Assembly (NCBI GenBank): GCA_030641695.1
Contig: DAOWGY010000077.1
Coordinates: forward strand, 1-8,497
Length of the DNA stretch: 8,497 bases
DNA from: Gammaproteobacteria bacterium
GTDB lineage: Bacteria; Pseudomonadota; Gammaproteobacteria; Steroidobacterales; Woeseiaceae
Direction of reading: 5' to 3'
Positions 1 to 5,661 of this stretch are shown here, in pieces. Within the stretch, counting starts at the first letter, position 1. Every line of letters starts with the position of its first letter. Position numbers and translations under genes: made by a program. The notes under the pieces were generated by a model. That model was not told where the DNA came from and ran no database searches. It worked only from the letters and a program-made list of their open reading frames with translations.

Positions 1-480
1 CTTCAGATCGTCGCCTACGGCGTGTTCGCGTTCGTGATCGTCTATTTCTCGATCCTGCCGCCATTTCGGTATGCGTCGCCCGATATGGCGAGCGTCAAAC
101 TGTCGCTGAGCCATGCAACGGAACGCGTGGAACCCTGCGTGAAATTAACGCCACAACAAATCGCGAAACTGGCACCGAACATGCGACGTGCTGAACAGTG
201 CGTACGCGAACGATTGCCGTTGTACGTCGAAGTTGAAATTGACGGCGATCGCGTGATTCAGCTCGAGGCACTGCCATCAGGCCTCTGGAGCGACGGGCCG
301 GCATCTGTGTACGAACGCTTCGACGTTACACCTGGTACGCACACTGTGACCGCGAGATTGAGGGATAGCGCTCGCCAGCAAGGTTGGGATTACACCCTTA
401 CCGAGGATGTTATTCTGGAACCAGGACGGTACTTCACGGTAACGTTCAAGGCCGGGACCGGAGGATTCAGGTACCGATGA
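1..480 (+). CDS. membrane-anchored protein with extracytoplasmic domain, unknown function (5' partial)
   Basis: The frame is open from base 1, so the true start lies upstream; 159 residues are visible. Visible residues 3-22 form one hydrophobic transmembrane segment or the last of several. A soluble domain follows and probably faces the periplasm. It has two cysteines 21 residues apart (visible residues 46 and 67) flanking the string LTPQQIAKLAPNMR. The C-terminal half has alternating hydrophobic residues, suggesting beta strands (YVEVEIDG, GTHTVTARLRD, YFTVTF). I remember similar uncharacterised gammaproteobacterial proteins with the same Cys/Pro-Asn-Met-Arg region but cannot name a family. 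The stop codon overlaps the hemerythrin start (ATGA), so the two are likely co-translated and perhaps share a redox or oxygen/NO-related setting; that link is inference only. The GTG at 22 is an internal valine codon rather than a convincing start. Confidence 0.75.
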   Translation, partial: LQIVAYGVFAFVIVYFSILPPFRYASPDMASVKLSLSHATERVEPCVKLTPQQIAKLAPNMRRAEQCVRERLPLYVEVEIDGDRVIQLEALPSGLWSDGPASVYERFDVTPGTHTVTARLRDSARQQGWDYTLTEDVILEPGRYFTVTFKAGTGGFRYR

Positions 481-878
481 CACTTATCGAGTGGAAAGAC
501 GAATTCAATGTCGGTGTCGCGGAAGTCGACTACGAGCACCGCGAACTGGTCGCCCTGATCAACGCTCTGCACGATGACATGGGCACGGGCGCCGGCCGGG
601 ACGACATTATCAGGTCCCTCGGCGAGATCTACGCACAAATCTCCGCGCACTTTGCGCTCGAGGAGAAATTCATGCGCGAATCCCGCTACATGGCGTACGC
701 CGAGCACAAGGAAGATCACGAGATCCTGCTCGACGACCTGCGCGACATCATGGACAAGGTAGAGGACGACGGCAGCTATGGCGAGGCTCGCTTGTCGTCG
801 GATCTCGGCTACTGGTTTTCCGAGCATTTCCGTACTCACGACGCTCGACTTCACCGGCACGCGCACAAGGACGCCTAA
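477..878 (+). CDS. bacteriohemerythrin (single-domain, O2-binding di-iron protein)
   Basis: This 133-residue protein matches the usual length of single-domain bacterial hemerythrins. All seven di-iron ligands are visible: His21, His58 and Glu62 (HxxxE), His77 and His81 (HxxxH), His117 and Asp122 (HxxxxD). The N terminus MTLIEWKDEFNVGV is typical of the family and supports the start at 477; the frame stays open upstream but only overlaps the previous gene. A strong GGAGGA (460-465) sits 11 bases before the ATG, inside the preceding gene, and the start overlaps that gene's stop by ATGA. Members bind O2 reversibly in the cytoplasm and are used for oxygen storage or delivery, sensing, or NO/oxidative-stress tolerance; which applies here cannot be read from sequence. 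The C terminus is His-rich (RLHRHAHKDA), which is slightly unusual and might bind metal. Confidence 0.95.
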   Translation: MTLIEWKDEFNVGVAEVDYEHRELVALINALHDDMGTGAGRDDIIRSLGEIYAQISAHFALEEKFMRESRYMAYAEHKEDHEILLDDLRDIMDKVEDDGSYGEARLSSDLGYWFSEHFRTHDARLHRHAHKDA

Positions 879-883
879 AGCCC

Positions 884-889
884 TATAAT
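884..889 (+). promoter_or_regulatory. candidate -10 box for the metalloprotease gene
   Basis: A perfect TATAAT lies 5 bases after the hemerythrin stop and 39 bases before the metalloprotease start, followed by a GC-rich discriminator (CGCCCGCC). No recognisable -35 hexamer lies 16-18 bases upstream (those positions read about GCGCAC, within the hemerythrin coding end). The call therefore rests on the -10 match and its position alone. It would give the downstream gene its own transcript. Confidence 0.4.
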
Positions 890-928
890 CGCCCGCCTCT
901 GCAAATAACAAGAACCCAGGGAGTTACC

Positions 929-3451
929 ATGACGGTCAGGATCGCAATCCTCAGTTTTTTCCTGTGCATCGGCGGCTGCGGTGGCGCTGCCGACAATGGC
1001 GACGCTGAGAACGGCGCGTCCTACGCCGACATCGTCGCCAAAAGCGATCATTTTGATGGCTATTTCGATGTCTACCGCGACCAGAAATCGGGTGAGGTCT
1101 ACCTGAGCATCGAGCCCGGGCAGGTGGACCAGGAGTTCATCTACTTCGTCGTTACGACCAACGGAGCCGTCGAAGGCGGCCATTTCCGCGGCTATTTTCG
1201 CGAAAATGCCGTGGTCTCGGTGCGGCGGCACTTCGGTCGGATCGAATTCATCAAGGAAAACACCAGTTTTCATTTCGACGAGGACAGCCCGCTGGCACGC
1301 GCGGCCGATGCGAACATCAGTCCTGCCGTACTCGCAGTTCAGGACATCGTCGCCGAGGATGCAGACAGCGGCCGCATCCTGATCAAGGCTGACGACATCT
1401 TCATGAGCGAAAGCCTGCACCAGGTAAAGGCGACGCCGGACCCGGAACAGGAACCGAATACGGTTTTCTCGCTGGGCAGCCTGAGTGAAAGCAAGAACAA
1501 GGTCTTCGATATCCGCAATTATCCGGACAACACCGATGTGTTTGTCGAGTACGTCTTCGAGAACCCCGCGCCTGTCGTACAGGCGCAGGCAGATGTCACC
1601 GACAGCCGCTATGTCAGCATCCGCGTTCAACACAGTTTCATCAAGATGCCGGACGGCGACTACACGCCGCGTTTTGACGACCCCCGCGTCGGCTACTTCA
1701 TGGACCGCGTGACTGATCTGACGTCGCAAAGCCACACACCTTTTCGCGATGTCATAGCGCGCTGGAAACTCGTCAAGAAAGACCCGGATGCCGAGATGTC
1801 CGAGCCCGTCGAGCCGATCGTTTGGTGGATCGAAAACACGACGCCGCTGGAACTCCGCGATACGATCCGCGACGCAACCCTGGCCTGGAATCAGTCCTTC
1901 GAAAAAGCCGGCTTCAGCAATGCGGTGCAGGTCAATGTGCAACCAGATGACGCCGACTGGGATGCCGGAGACATTCGCTACAACGTTCTGCGCTGGACGT
2001 CTTCACCGCAACCGCCTTTCGGCGGTTACGGCCCGAGCTTTACGAATCCGAGAACCGGCCAGATCATCGGCGCGGATATCATGCTCGAGTACTCGTTTAT
2101 TGCTCGTCATTTGCGCGCACTGAAACTGATGGAAACGATCGAGAACGGCGGCGTACCGCCGCAAACCGCGCTCGTGTATTGCTCCCTGGGCCACGGCCTG
2201 CAACTCAGCACGGTGTTCGCCGAGCAGGCGCTGCAGGCCACGGGCGGCGATCCGGCGCTCAAAGAGCAGATCATTCATGACACTTTGTACTACCTGATCT
2301 TGCACGAGGTTGGCCACACACTTGGCCTGAACCACAACATGAAGGCCACACAGCTGCTGTCGCGTGACGAGGCTTTCGATGCTGGTGTCGTGGATGCCAG
2401 GGGGCTCGCCGGCTCGGTGATGGACTACCCGGCTATCAACTTCGCGCCTCCGGGACGCGAGCAAACTCGTTTCTACGCGGTTCGCCCAGGTCCTTACGAC
2501 GACTGGGCTATCGAGTTCGGCTATTCGGCAGACCTCGATGACGCAGCTGCTCGAAGCGCACACCTGGCCAGGTCGACAGAACCGGACCTCGCTTTCGGCA
2601 ACGATGCGGACGACATGCGTGCGCCCGGTAAGGCTATCGATCCCCGCGTCAACATTTATGACATGAGTACGGATGCCATCGGCTATGCCGTCGAGCGCTT
2701 CGGGCTGATCGACGAGATTCTGGGCGACATGCGCAACCGTTACGGGACCGAGGGCGAGTCTTTCCAGGAACTCCACGACGCATACCTCGGGCTGACTGCA
2801 GAATTTCAACGCTCGGCTAATACGATTTCGCGCTATGTCGGCGGAGTAATGGTGAACCGTGCGATGGTCGGCCAGCCTGGTGCGACGACGCCCTTCGTGC
2901 CTGTGAGTTTCGATGAGCAGGAACGCGCGATGAGCGCACTGCGCGACCACGTATTTGCGCCCGATGCGTTCCGCGCCGCGGACGACCTGTACAGCCACCT
3001 ACGGCAACAGAGACGCGATTTCGACGTCTCCGAGATTACAGAATACCTTAAAATTCGCGATCTCACGCTGGCTGTGCAGCGTGGCGTTCTTGACCACCTG
3101 ATGCATCCGGCCGTGCAGAAACGCATCACGGATTCGCGACTTTATGGCAATGAATATGACTTGTCCGCCGTAATGGACGACCTGACCGCTGCGATCTTCG
3201 CGGGCGACCTGCGCGGCGACGTCAACACATTCCGCCAGAACCTGCAGCTCGACTACGTCAATCGTCTGCTTGCAATGGTCAGCGGCGAGACCAAGGCTGG
3301 CTACGACAATGTGGCTCAGTCGACGGCACTCGCAAACCTGCGCCGGATCGAAAACATGCTCGAGGGCAATCGTGGCGTAAGTACCGAAACACGCGCTCAT
3401 CGCGGCAACGTGCTGTACACGATCCGTCGCGGGCTGCACGACGAGGTTTAG
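929..3451 (+). CDS. exported zinc-dependent metalloprotease lipoprotein (metzincin, DUF5117/DUF4953-type)
   Basis: The protein has 840 residues. Its N terminus is a lipoprotein signal: a short hydrophobic run (residues 5-15) and lipobox I-G-G-Cys17, so it is likely membrane-anchored outside the cytoplasm. Residues about 30-230 form a beta-rich N-terminal domain like DUF5117. The catalytic part carries the zinc motif HEVGHTLGLNHN, with His459, His463 and His469 as ligands and Glu460 as catalytic base. A metzincin Met-turn SVMDY follows (Met498). The C-terminal ~340 residues look helical and lack a recognised motif. The size, HExxHxxGxxH and SVMDYP are typical of the large 'zinc-dependent metalloprotease' family of Proteobacteria and Bacteroidetes, whose physiological substrates are mostly unknown. 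AGGGAG (918-923) lies 5 bases before the ATG and fixes the start. The gene is probably monocistronic: a -10-like box precedes it and a hairpin terminator follows. Confidence 0.93.
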   Translation: MTVRIAILSFFLCIGGCGGAADNGDAENGASYADIVAKSDHFDGYFDVYRDQKSGEVYLSIEPGQVDQEFIYFVVTTNGAVEGGHFRGYFRENAVVSVRRHFGRIEFIKENTSFHFDEDSPLARAADANISPAVLAVQDIVAEDADSGRILIKADDIFMSESLHQVKATPDPEQEPNTVFSLGSLSESKNKVFDIRNYPDNTDVFVEYVFENPAPVVQAQADVTDSRYVSIRVQHSFIKMPDGDYTPRFDDPRVGYFMDRVTDLTSQSHTPFRDVIARWKLVKKDPDAEMSEPVEPIVWWIENTTPLELRDTIRDATLAWNQSFEKAGFSNAVQVNVQPDDADWDAGDIRYNVLRWTSSPQPPFGGYGPSFTNPRTGQIIGADIMLEYSFIARHLRALKLMETIENGGVPPQTALVYCSLGHGLQLSTVFAEQALQATGGDPALKEQIIHDTLYYLILHEVGHTLGLNHNMKATQLLSRDEAFDAGVVDARGLAGSVMDYPAINFAPPGREQTRFYAVRPGPYDDWAIEFGYSADLDDAAARSAHLARSTEPDLAFGNDADDMRAPGKAIDPRVNIYDMSTDAIGYAVERFGLIDEILGDMRNRYGTEGESFQELHDAYLGLTAEFQRSANTISRYVGGVMVNRAMVGQPGATTPFVPVSFDEQERAMSALRDHVFAPDAFRAADDLYSHLRQQRRDFDVSEITEYLKIRDLTLAVQRGVLDHLMHPAVQKRITDSRLYGNEYDLSAVMDDLTAAIFAGDLRGDVNTFRQNLQLDYVNRLLAMVSGETKAGYDNVAQSTALANLRRIENMLEGNRGVSTETRAHRGNVLYTIRRGLHDEV

Positions 3452-3475
3452 ATCAGATATGCGGGCCTGAAAAGA

Positions 3476-3495
3476 AACCCCGCCGAAGCGGGGTT
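3476..3495 (-). terminator. intrinsic terminator between convergent genes, strongest on the minus strand
   Basis: An 8-bp perfect stem (AACCCCGC / GCGGGGTT, 3476-3483 with 3488-3495) closes a 4-base loop. On the minus strand the loop reads TTCG closed by C-G, the extra-stable UUCG tetraloop, and the stem runs into TTTCTTTTC. It therefore fits best as the terminator of the secreted-protein gene ending at 3538. On the plus strand the stem is followed only by CCCTTTAAC, so it may work weakly for the metalloprotease gene, whose stop is 24 bases upstream. Confidence 0.85.
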
Positions 3496-3510
3496 CCCTT
3501 TAACATGCCG

Positions 3511-3529
3511 ACCACTATCTGTCAGTGGT
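3511..3529. repeat. second short inverted repeat in the convergent gap
   Basis: ACCACT (3511-3516) and AGTGGT (3524-3529) form a 6-bp perfect stem with a 7-base loop, lying between the minus-strand stop at 3538 and the main terminator. No T tract follows on either strand. It may be an auxiliary mRNA 3'-end hairpin or chance. Confidence 0.4.
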
Positions 3530-3537
3530 GGTGATCA

Positions 3538-4275
3538 TTACATCGGCAGTGGGAATACTATAGCTTGTGCATCGAAGCAGCCCGAAGGGCTGGCAGCATT
3601 TAGGCAATCACCCGCGACCGTAGAGATTTGCTCGATGTTTCCAGACCACGGTCCATGACATCGAATGACGACGTGAATTTCTGCCCCTGCCGCGTTCTGC
3701 AGGCCCGGACCGAACAGCTGCCGTCCATTCATGCTGGAAGGGTTCGTGTGCACATATCCGACAGGAAGGAATGCACTGAATGTAGCATTGCCATTGGTGT
3801 CGGCGACTCGCCCCGTTGCATTCATAACTGAGGCTTCGACTGCTGCTGTCCCAAAGTCCGCGTCACTGCAGCCAGCAGGGTCACAGGCAGCCGGATTATT
3901 GAAAATAATCCACCAGAGTGTGTAAGCACTACCAGCATCCAACAGAGTAGTATCTGCTGTCAAAGTCACTCCCGCGGCAGTCCGGTTCAATGCCGCCGTA
4001 CCGACAACGTCACCTGCGGCTGGCGTAACTTCGTCGGGCAGAAAGAAAGTGAAAACATCTGCCATTGAAGTTTGTCCCCCCAGATCGTTCACCGCTGTCG
4101 CTACCGCGTCGAAGTTCGCATTCACCTCGTCTGCGACGGCGGCTGTGCCGGCGGTAAACGTGTTCGGAATGGTCAGATTTTGCGCGTTGGCACCATGGCT
4201 AATCAGGCTCGCGCACAAGGCGATCAGAAAACTCGAACGAACGAGCAGTACTCTTTGGTTTTGTAATTCAGTCAT
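3538..4275 (-). CDS. secreted protein of unknown function with IPNTFTAGT / EVNANF N-terminal motif
   Basis: The protein has 245 residues. It begins with a Sec signal peptide: basic Arg8/Arg13, hydrophobic residues 14-26, and likely cleavage after Ala29-Asn30-Ala31. Next comes a short motif, IPNTFTAGT (36-44) plus EVNANFDAV (50-58). I recognise this string from the N termini of many exported or tail-fibre-like bacterial proteins; its function is unknown to me. The rest is a beta-rich domain with landmarks YTLWWIIFNNPAAC (118-131), ATGRV (153-157), FGPGLQNAAGAEIHVVIRCHGP (188-209) and EQIST (215-219). Cysteines at 131, 136, 206, 224 and 233 could form disulfides. I remember hypothetical secreted proteins sharing the FNNP and AEIHxVxRxHG strings but no assigned role. 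It lies 62 bases downstream of the mini-lipoprotein gene on the same strand and ends at the terminator, so it is likely the second gene of the riboswitch-led transcript. Its own ribosome-binding site is weak (GGAATCAAGATA before ATG). Confidence 0.85.
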   Translation of the reverse strand: MTELQNQRVLLVRSSFLIALCASLISHGANAQNLTIPNTFTAGTAAVADEVNANFDAVATAVNDLGGQTSMADVFTFFLPDEVTPAAGDVVGTAALNRTAAGVTLTADTTLLDAGSAYTLWWIIFNNPAACDPAGCSDADFGTAAVEASVMNATGRVADTNGNATFSAFLPVGYVHTNPSSMNGRQLFGPGLQNAAGAEIHVVIRCHGPWSGNIEQISTVAGDCLNAASPSGCFDAQAIVFPLPM

Positions 4276-4337
4276 TATCTTGATTCCATTAATTTGAATT
4301 TCTTGAATCTGTGATTAATCAGTCGCTCGCCGCCAGG

Positions 4338-4505
4338 CTACTGCCAGACGACTTCGTCCCAATTGGCCTGATCCCAGATGAGAGGTGCCGGTGGAGGTGG
4401 AGGCGGAGGTGGAGGCGGTGCAGTGAATCCACTGCCGCTATCGCAGCCCGCCAGGAGCGAAATAAACGCAAAGGCGGTCAATGCCGTGCAAGTTATTGTT
4501 TTCAT
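4338..4505 (-). CDS. polyproline mini-lipoprotein (55 residues)
   Basis: Translating the minus strand from the ATG at 4505-4503 gives 55 residues ending in TAG at 4340-4338. Residues 1-20 form a lipoprotein signal (MKTITCTALTAF...) with an excellent lipobox L-A-G-Cys21. The mature peptide is only about 35 residues: DSGSGFTA, ten consecutive prolines (30-39), then A-P and the tail LIWDQANWDEVVWQ. That tail has three tryptophans spaced about six residues apart and four acidic residues. A strong GGGGGAAAG lies just before the ATG. The complete signal, good ribosome-binding site, same-strand neighbour and regulatory RNA directly upstream all argue for a real gene. The product would be lipid-anchored, with a stiff polyproline spacer presenting a small Trp/Asp peptide. 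I do not recognise a family; a role as partner or anchor of the secreted protein next door is a guess. Confidence 0.8.
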   Translation of the reverse strand: MKTITCTALTAFAFISLLAGCDSGSGFTAPPPPPPPPPPAPLIWDQANWDEVVWQ

Positions 4506-4510
4506 ATCTT

Positions 4511-4540
4511 TCCCCCTATGTGAGGATGCTGGTGAAGCAT
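4511..4540 (-). promoter_or_regulatory. possible expression platform: hairpins around the mini-lipoprotein ribosome-binding site
   Basis: On the minus strand, TCCTC (4526-4522) can pair with GGGGA (4515-4511, one G-U pair) across a 6-base loop, hiding the Shine-Dalgarno sequence. Immediately upstream, ATGCT (4540-4536) pairs with AGCAT (4530-4526) across the loop TCACC. There is no terminator-like T tract between aptamer and start codon, so control, if any, would more likely be on translation. Both stems are short; judged by eye only. Confidence 0.4.
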
Positions 4541-4554
4541 GTCGTTTGAATGAC

Positions 4555-4658
4555 GTCGAACCTGGGTCCTTCTGGCGAGATCTTCCCTGTGGCGCTCAAG
4601 GAAGCCAGGACCCGTAGCTTTCCGTCCCCGCCTGTTGGCGGGTCTGGCTTTGTCGTTG
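4555..4658 (-). promoter_or_regulatory. GEMM-like (cyclic-di-GMP-I-type) riboswitch aptamer
   Basis: Read on the minus strand, this leader segment follows the GEMM layout. ACAAAGCCAGA (4653-4643) leads into a hairpin CCCGCC-AACA-GGCGGG (4642-4627). Next comes the hallmark linker GGACGGAAAGCTACGGGTCC, against family strings I remember as GGACGCAAAGCCACGGGUCU. A long second hairpin follows: GGGTCC (4613-4608) pairs with GGACCC (4569-4564), and TGGC (4607-4604) with GCCA (4576-4573), leaving a 3-base bulge GAA. It ends in CAGGTT, close to the family's C-GGGUU tail. Class I GEMM RNAs bind cyclic-di-GMP, or 3',3'-cGAMP in the GEMM-Ib variant, and often control exported proteins, as here. Deviations: GC to CC in the 5' strand together with GC to GG in the linker (a compensatory-looking swap), and an AACA loop in place of GNRA. 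The element ends about 50 bases before the mini-lipoprotein ATG. Recognition is from memory; the exact ends are approximate. Confidence 0.68.
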
Positions 4659-4694
4659 TTGCCTCCTAAGCGTAGTACAAGATTGCCAATTTTG

Positions 4695-4732
4695 CCGACT
4701 GGTCCACTTAATGGGGATTTTTGACCAATCGG
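4695..4732. repeat. 10-bp interrupted inverted repeat upstream of the riboswitch
   Basis: On the plus strand, CCGACTGGTC (4695-4704) faces GACCAATCGG (4723-4732) across an 18-base AT-rich spacer. Nine of ten positions match, and the tenth becomes a G-U pair only in minus-strand RNA. It lies between the end of the YbhN-like gene and the riboswitch. It could be a DNA operator near the leader promoter or a 3' hairpin of the upstream transcript. It has no T tract, so an intrinsic terminator is less likely. A 10-base palindrome CATTTAAATG (4738-4747) sits next to it. Confidence 0.5.
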
Positions 4733-4762
4733 CTGTCCATTTAAATGCTTACGACTGAATTT

Positions 4763-5605
4763 TCATCCGGCTTCGTTCATCGCCAGCGCATAGAAGTAGT
4801 ACAAGGTATCGCCGCCCGCGGTGATTGCCCGACTCAGTACGATGGCGATGAGCAGCTCCGACTGGCCGACAACCGACTGCAGCAAAGCGAACATCACGAC
4901 CTCGCGAATGCCGATTCCGGCGGGGGCGCCCGGAGTAATCGCACCTGCCAGCCAGGCAATGATGTACGCGCCGCAGATCCCCGGCAGCGCGTGCAACAGG
5001 CTCGTGTCGGGTGTCAGCAGTTGCAACGTCGCGTAGAAGAGCAGGCCGGACAGCAGCAGAAAACCGACATACCAGAGCATCGCGCGCATGACGAGCGGCG
5101 AAAAATAGCGATGTGCACTGACACTGGTCGTGAACAATGCGACCAGAAACAGCACGCCGGCGTATGTGTAAGTGACGCCATGCAGCAGCAACGGCGTCAG
5201 CCACACGGCGAACACGACGGCTGACACAACAATTGCTGCGAACTCCCATATTGCGGACTTGAGTAACGGCATGGCTTCGTGGCCATCCGCCATGCCGATG
5301 GTCTGCCGGCTGGCCAGGTGAAAGAAATTTCCGGGAATGTATTTCGCGAGTTGCGTAACACCGAAGACTCGAATTGCCCAACGCGCGTTGCTCGCCGACC
5401 CGCAATGCTCGAGCAAATCACGCCATGCGGCGGCCAGGGCGAAATTTGAGAAACCGTATACGACCGTGAGTACGGCCAACAGCAATAATTCGATAATACT
5501 CGGGCGGAATTCGCCCAGGTTGTCTGCATACGCGGCGAGCTGACTGATGACAAAGCCGATACCGACAAGGCTCAGTGCGAGACCGATCCAGCGCAGGTAT
5601 TTCAT
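4763..5605 (-). CDS. YbhN/UPF0104-like integral membrane protein (lysylphosphatidylglycerol synthase TM-region family)
   Basis: The protein has 280 residues and about seven or eight hydrophobic segments (near 5-22, 36-60, 117-136, 147-163, 175-195, 207-224, 234-245 and 250-262). Family landmarks are visible: KYIPGN (88-93) followed by HxxxRQ, TPGAPAGIGIRE (224-235) and SRAITAGGD (258-266). This combination marks the UPF0104/AglD/YbhN group, related to the membrane part of MprF. It lacks a catalytic aminoacyl-transfer domain, so it is not itself an MprF synthase. Members are often found near lipid or polysaccharide synthesis genes and are thought to act on membrane lipids or lipid-linked sugars; the role here is unknown. 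The start at 5605 is supported by AGGA eight bases upstream. It lies 56 bases after the small hypothetical gene on the same strand and may be co-transcribed with it. Confidence 0.85.
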   Translation of the reverse strand: MKYLRWIGLALSLVGIGFVISQLAAYADNLGEFRPSIIELLLLAVLTVVYGFSNFALAAAWRDLLEHCGSASNARWAIRVFGVTQLAKYIPGNFFHLASRQTIGMADGHEAMPLLKSAIWEFAAIVVSAVVFAVWLTPLLLHGVTYTYAGVLFLVALFTTSVSAHRYFSPLVMRAMLWYVGFLLLSGLLFYATLQLLTPDTSLLHALPGICGAYIIAWLAGAITPGAPAGIGIREVVMFALLQSVVGQSELLIAIVLSRAITAGGDTLYYFYALAMNEAG

Positions 5606-5661
5606 GGTCGCGATCCTGGACTAAATCGCATTCTGCTGGAACAATTTACGGCAGGTACCGG

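Noticed and set aside
390..911. Minus-strand frame opposite the hemerythrin gene
   Set aside because: Antisense shadow of a gene in which all seven metal ligands are seen; no start signal or motif of its own.
875..1942. Long minus-strand open frame opposite the metalloprotease gene (355 codons), with others at 2003-2998 and 2999-3439
   Set aside because: They lie entirely antisense to a well-supported protease with catalytic motifs. The translations lack family motifs and reflect GC-rich codon bias on the opposite strand.
4385..4418. GGTGGAGGC-type tandem repeat as a possible phase-variable tract
   Set aside because: The repeated unit is the mixed CCN codons of a polyproline run, kept in multiples of three. 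It might vary in length but is not a frame-switching tract.
4378..4617. Plus-strand frame beginning MRGAGGGGG
   Set aside because: The poly-glycine is simply the complement of the minus-strand polyproline codons. The minus-strand reading has a lipobox, a ribosome-binding site and a sensible stop.
4674..4689. Sigma-54-like promoter TTGGCAATCTTGT on the minus strand before the riboswitch
   Set aside because: The GG and GC-type elements are two bases too close for the required -24/-12 spacing.
4749..5405. Second minus-strand frame and a plus-strand frame overlapping the YbhN-like gene
   Set aside because: Out-of-frame translations rich in Arg/His/Cys with no membrane pattern; the YbhN-like frame has conserved motifs and helices.
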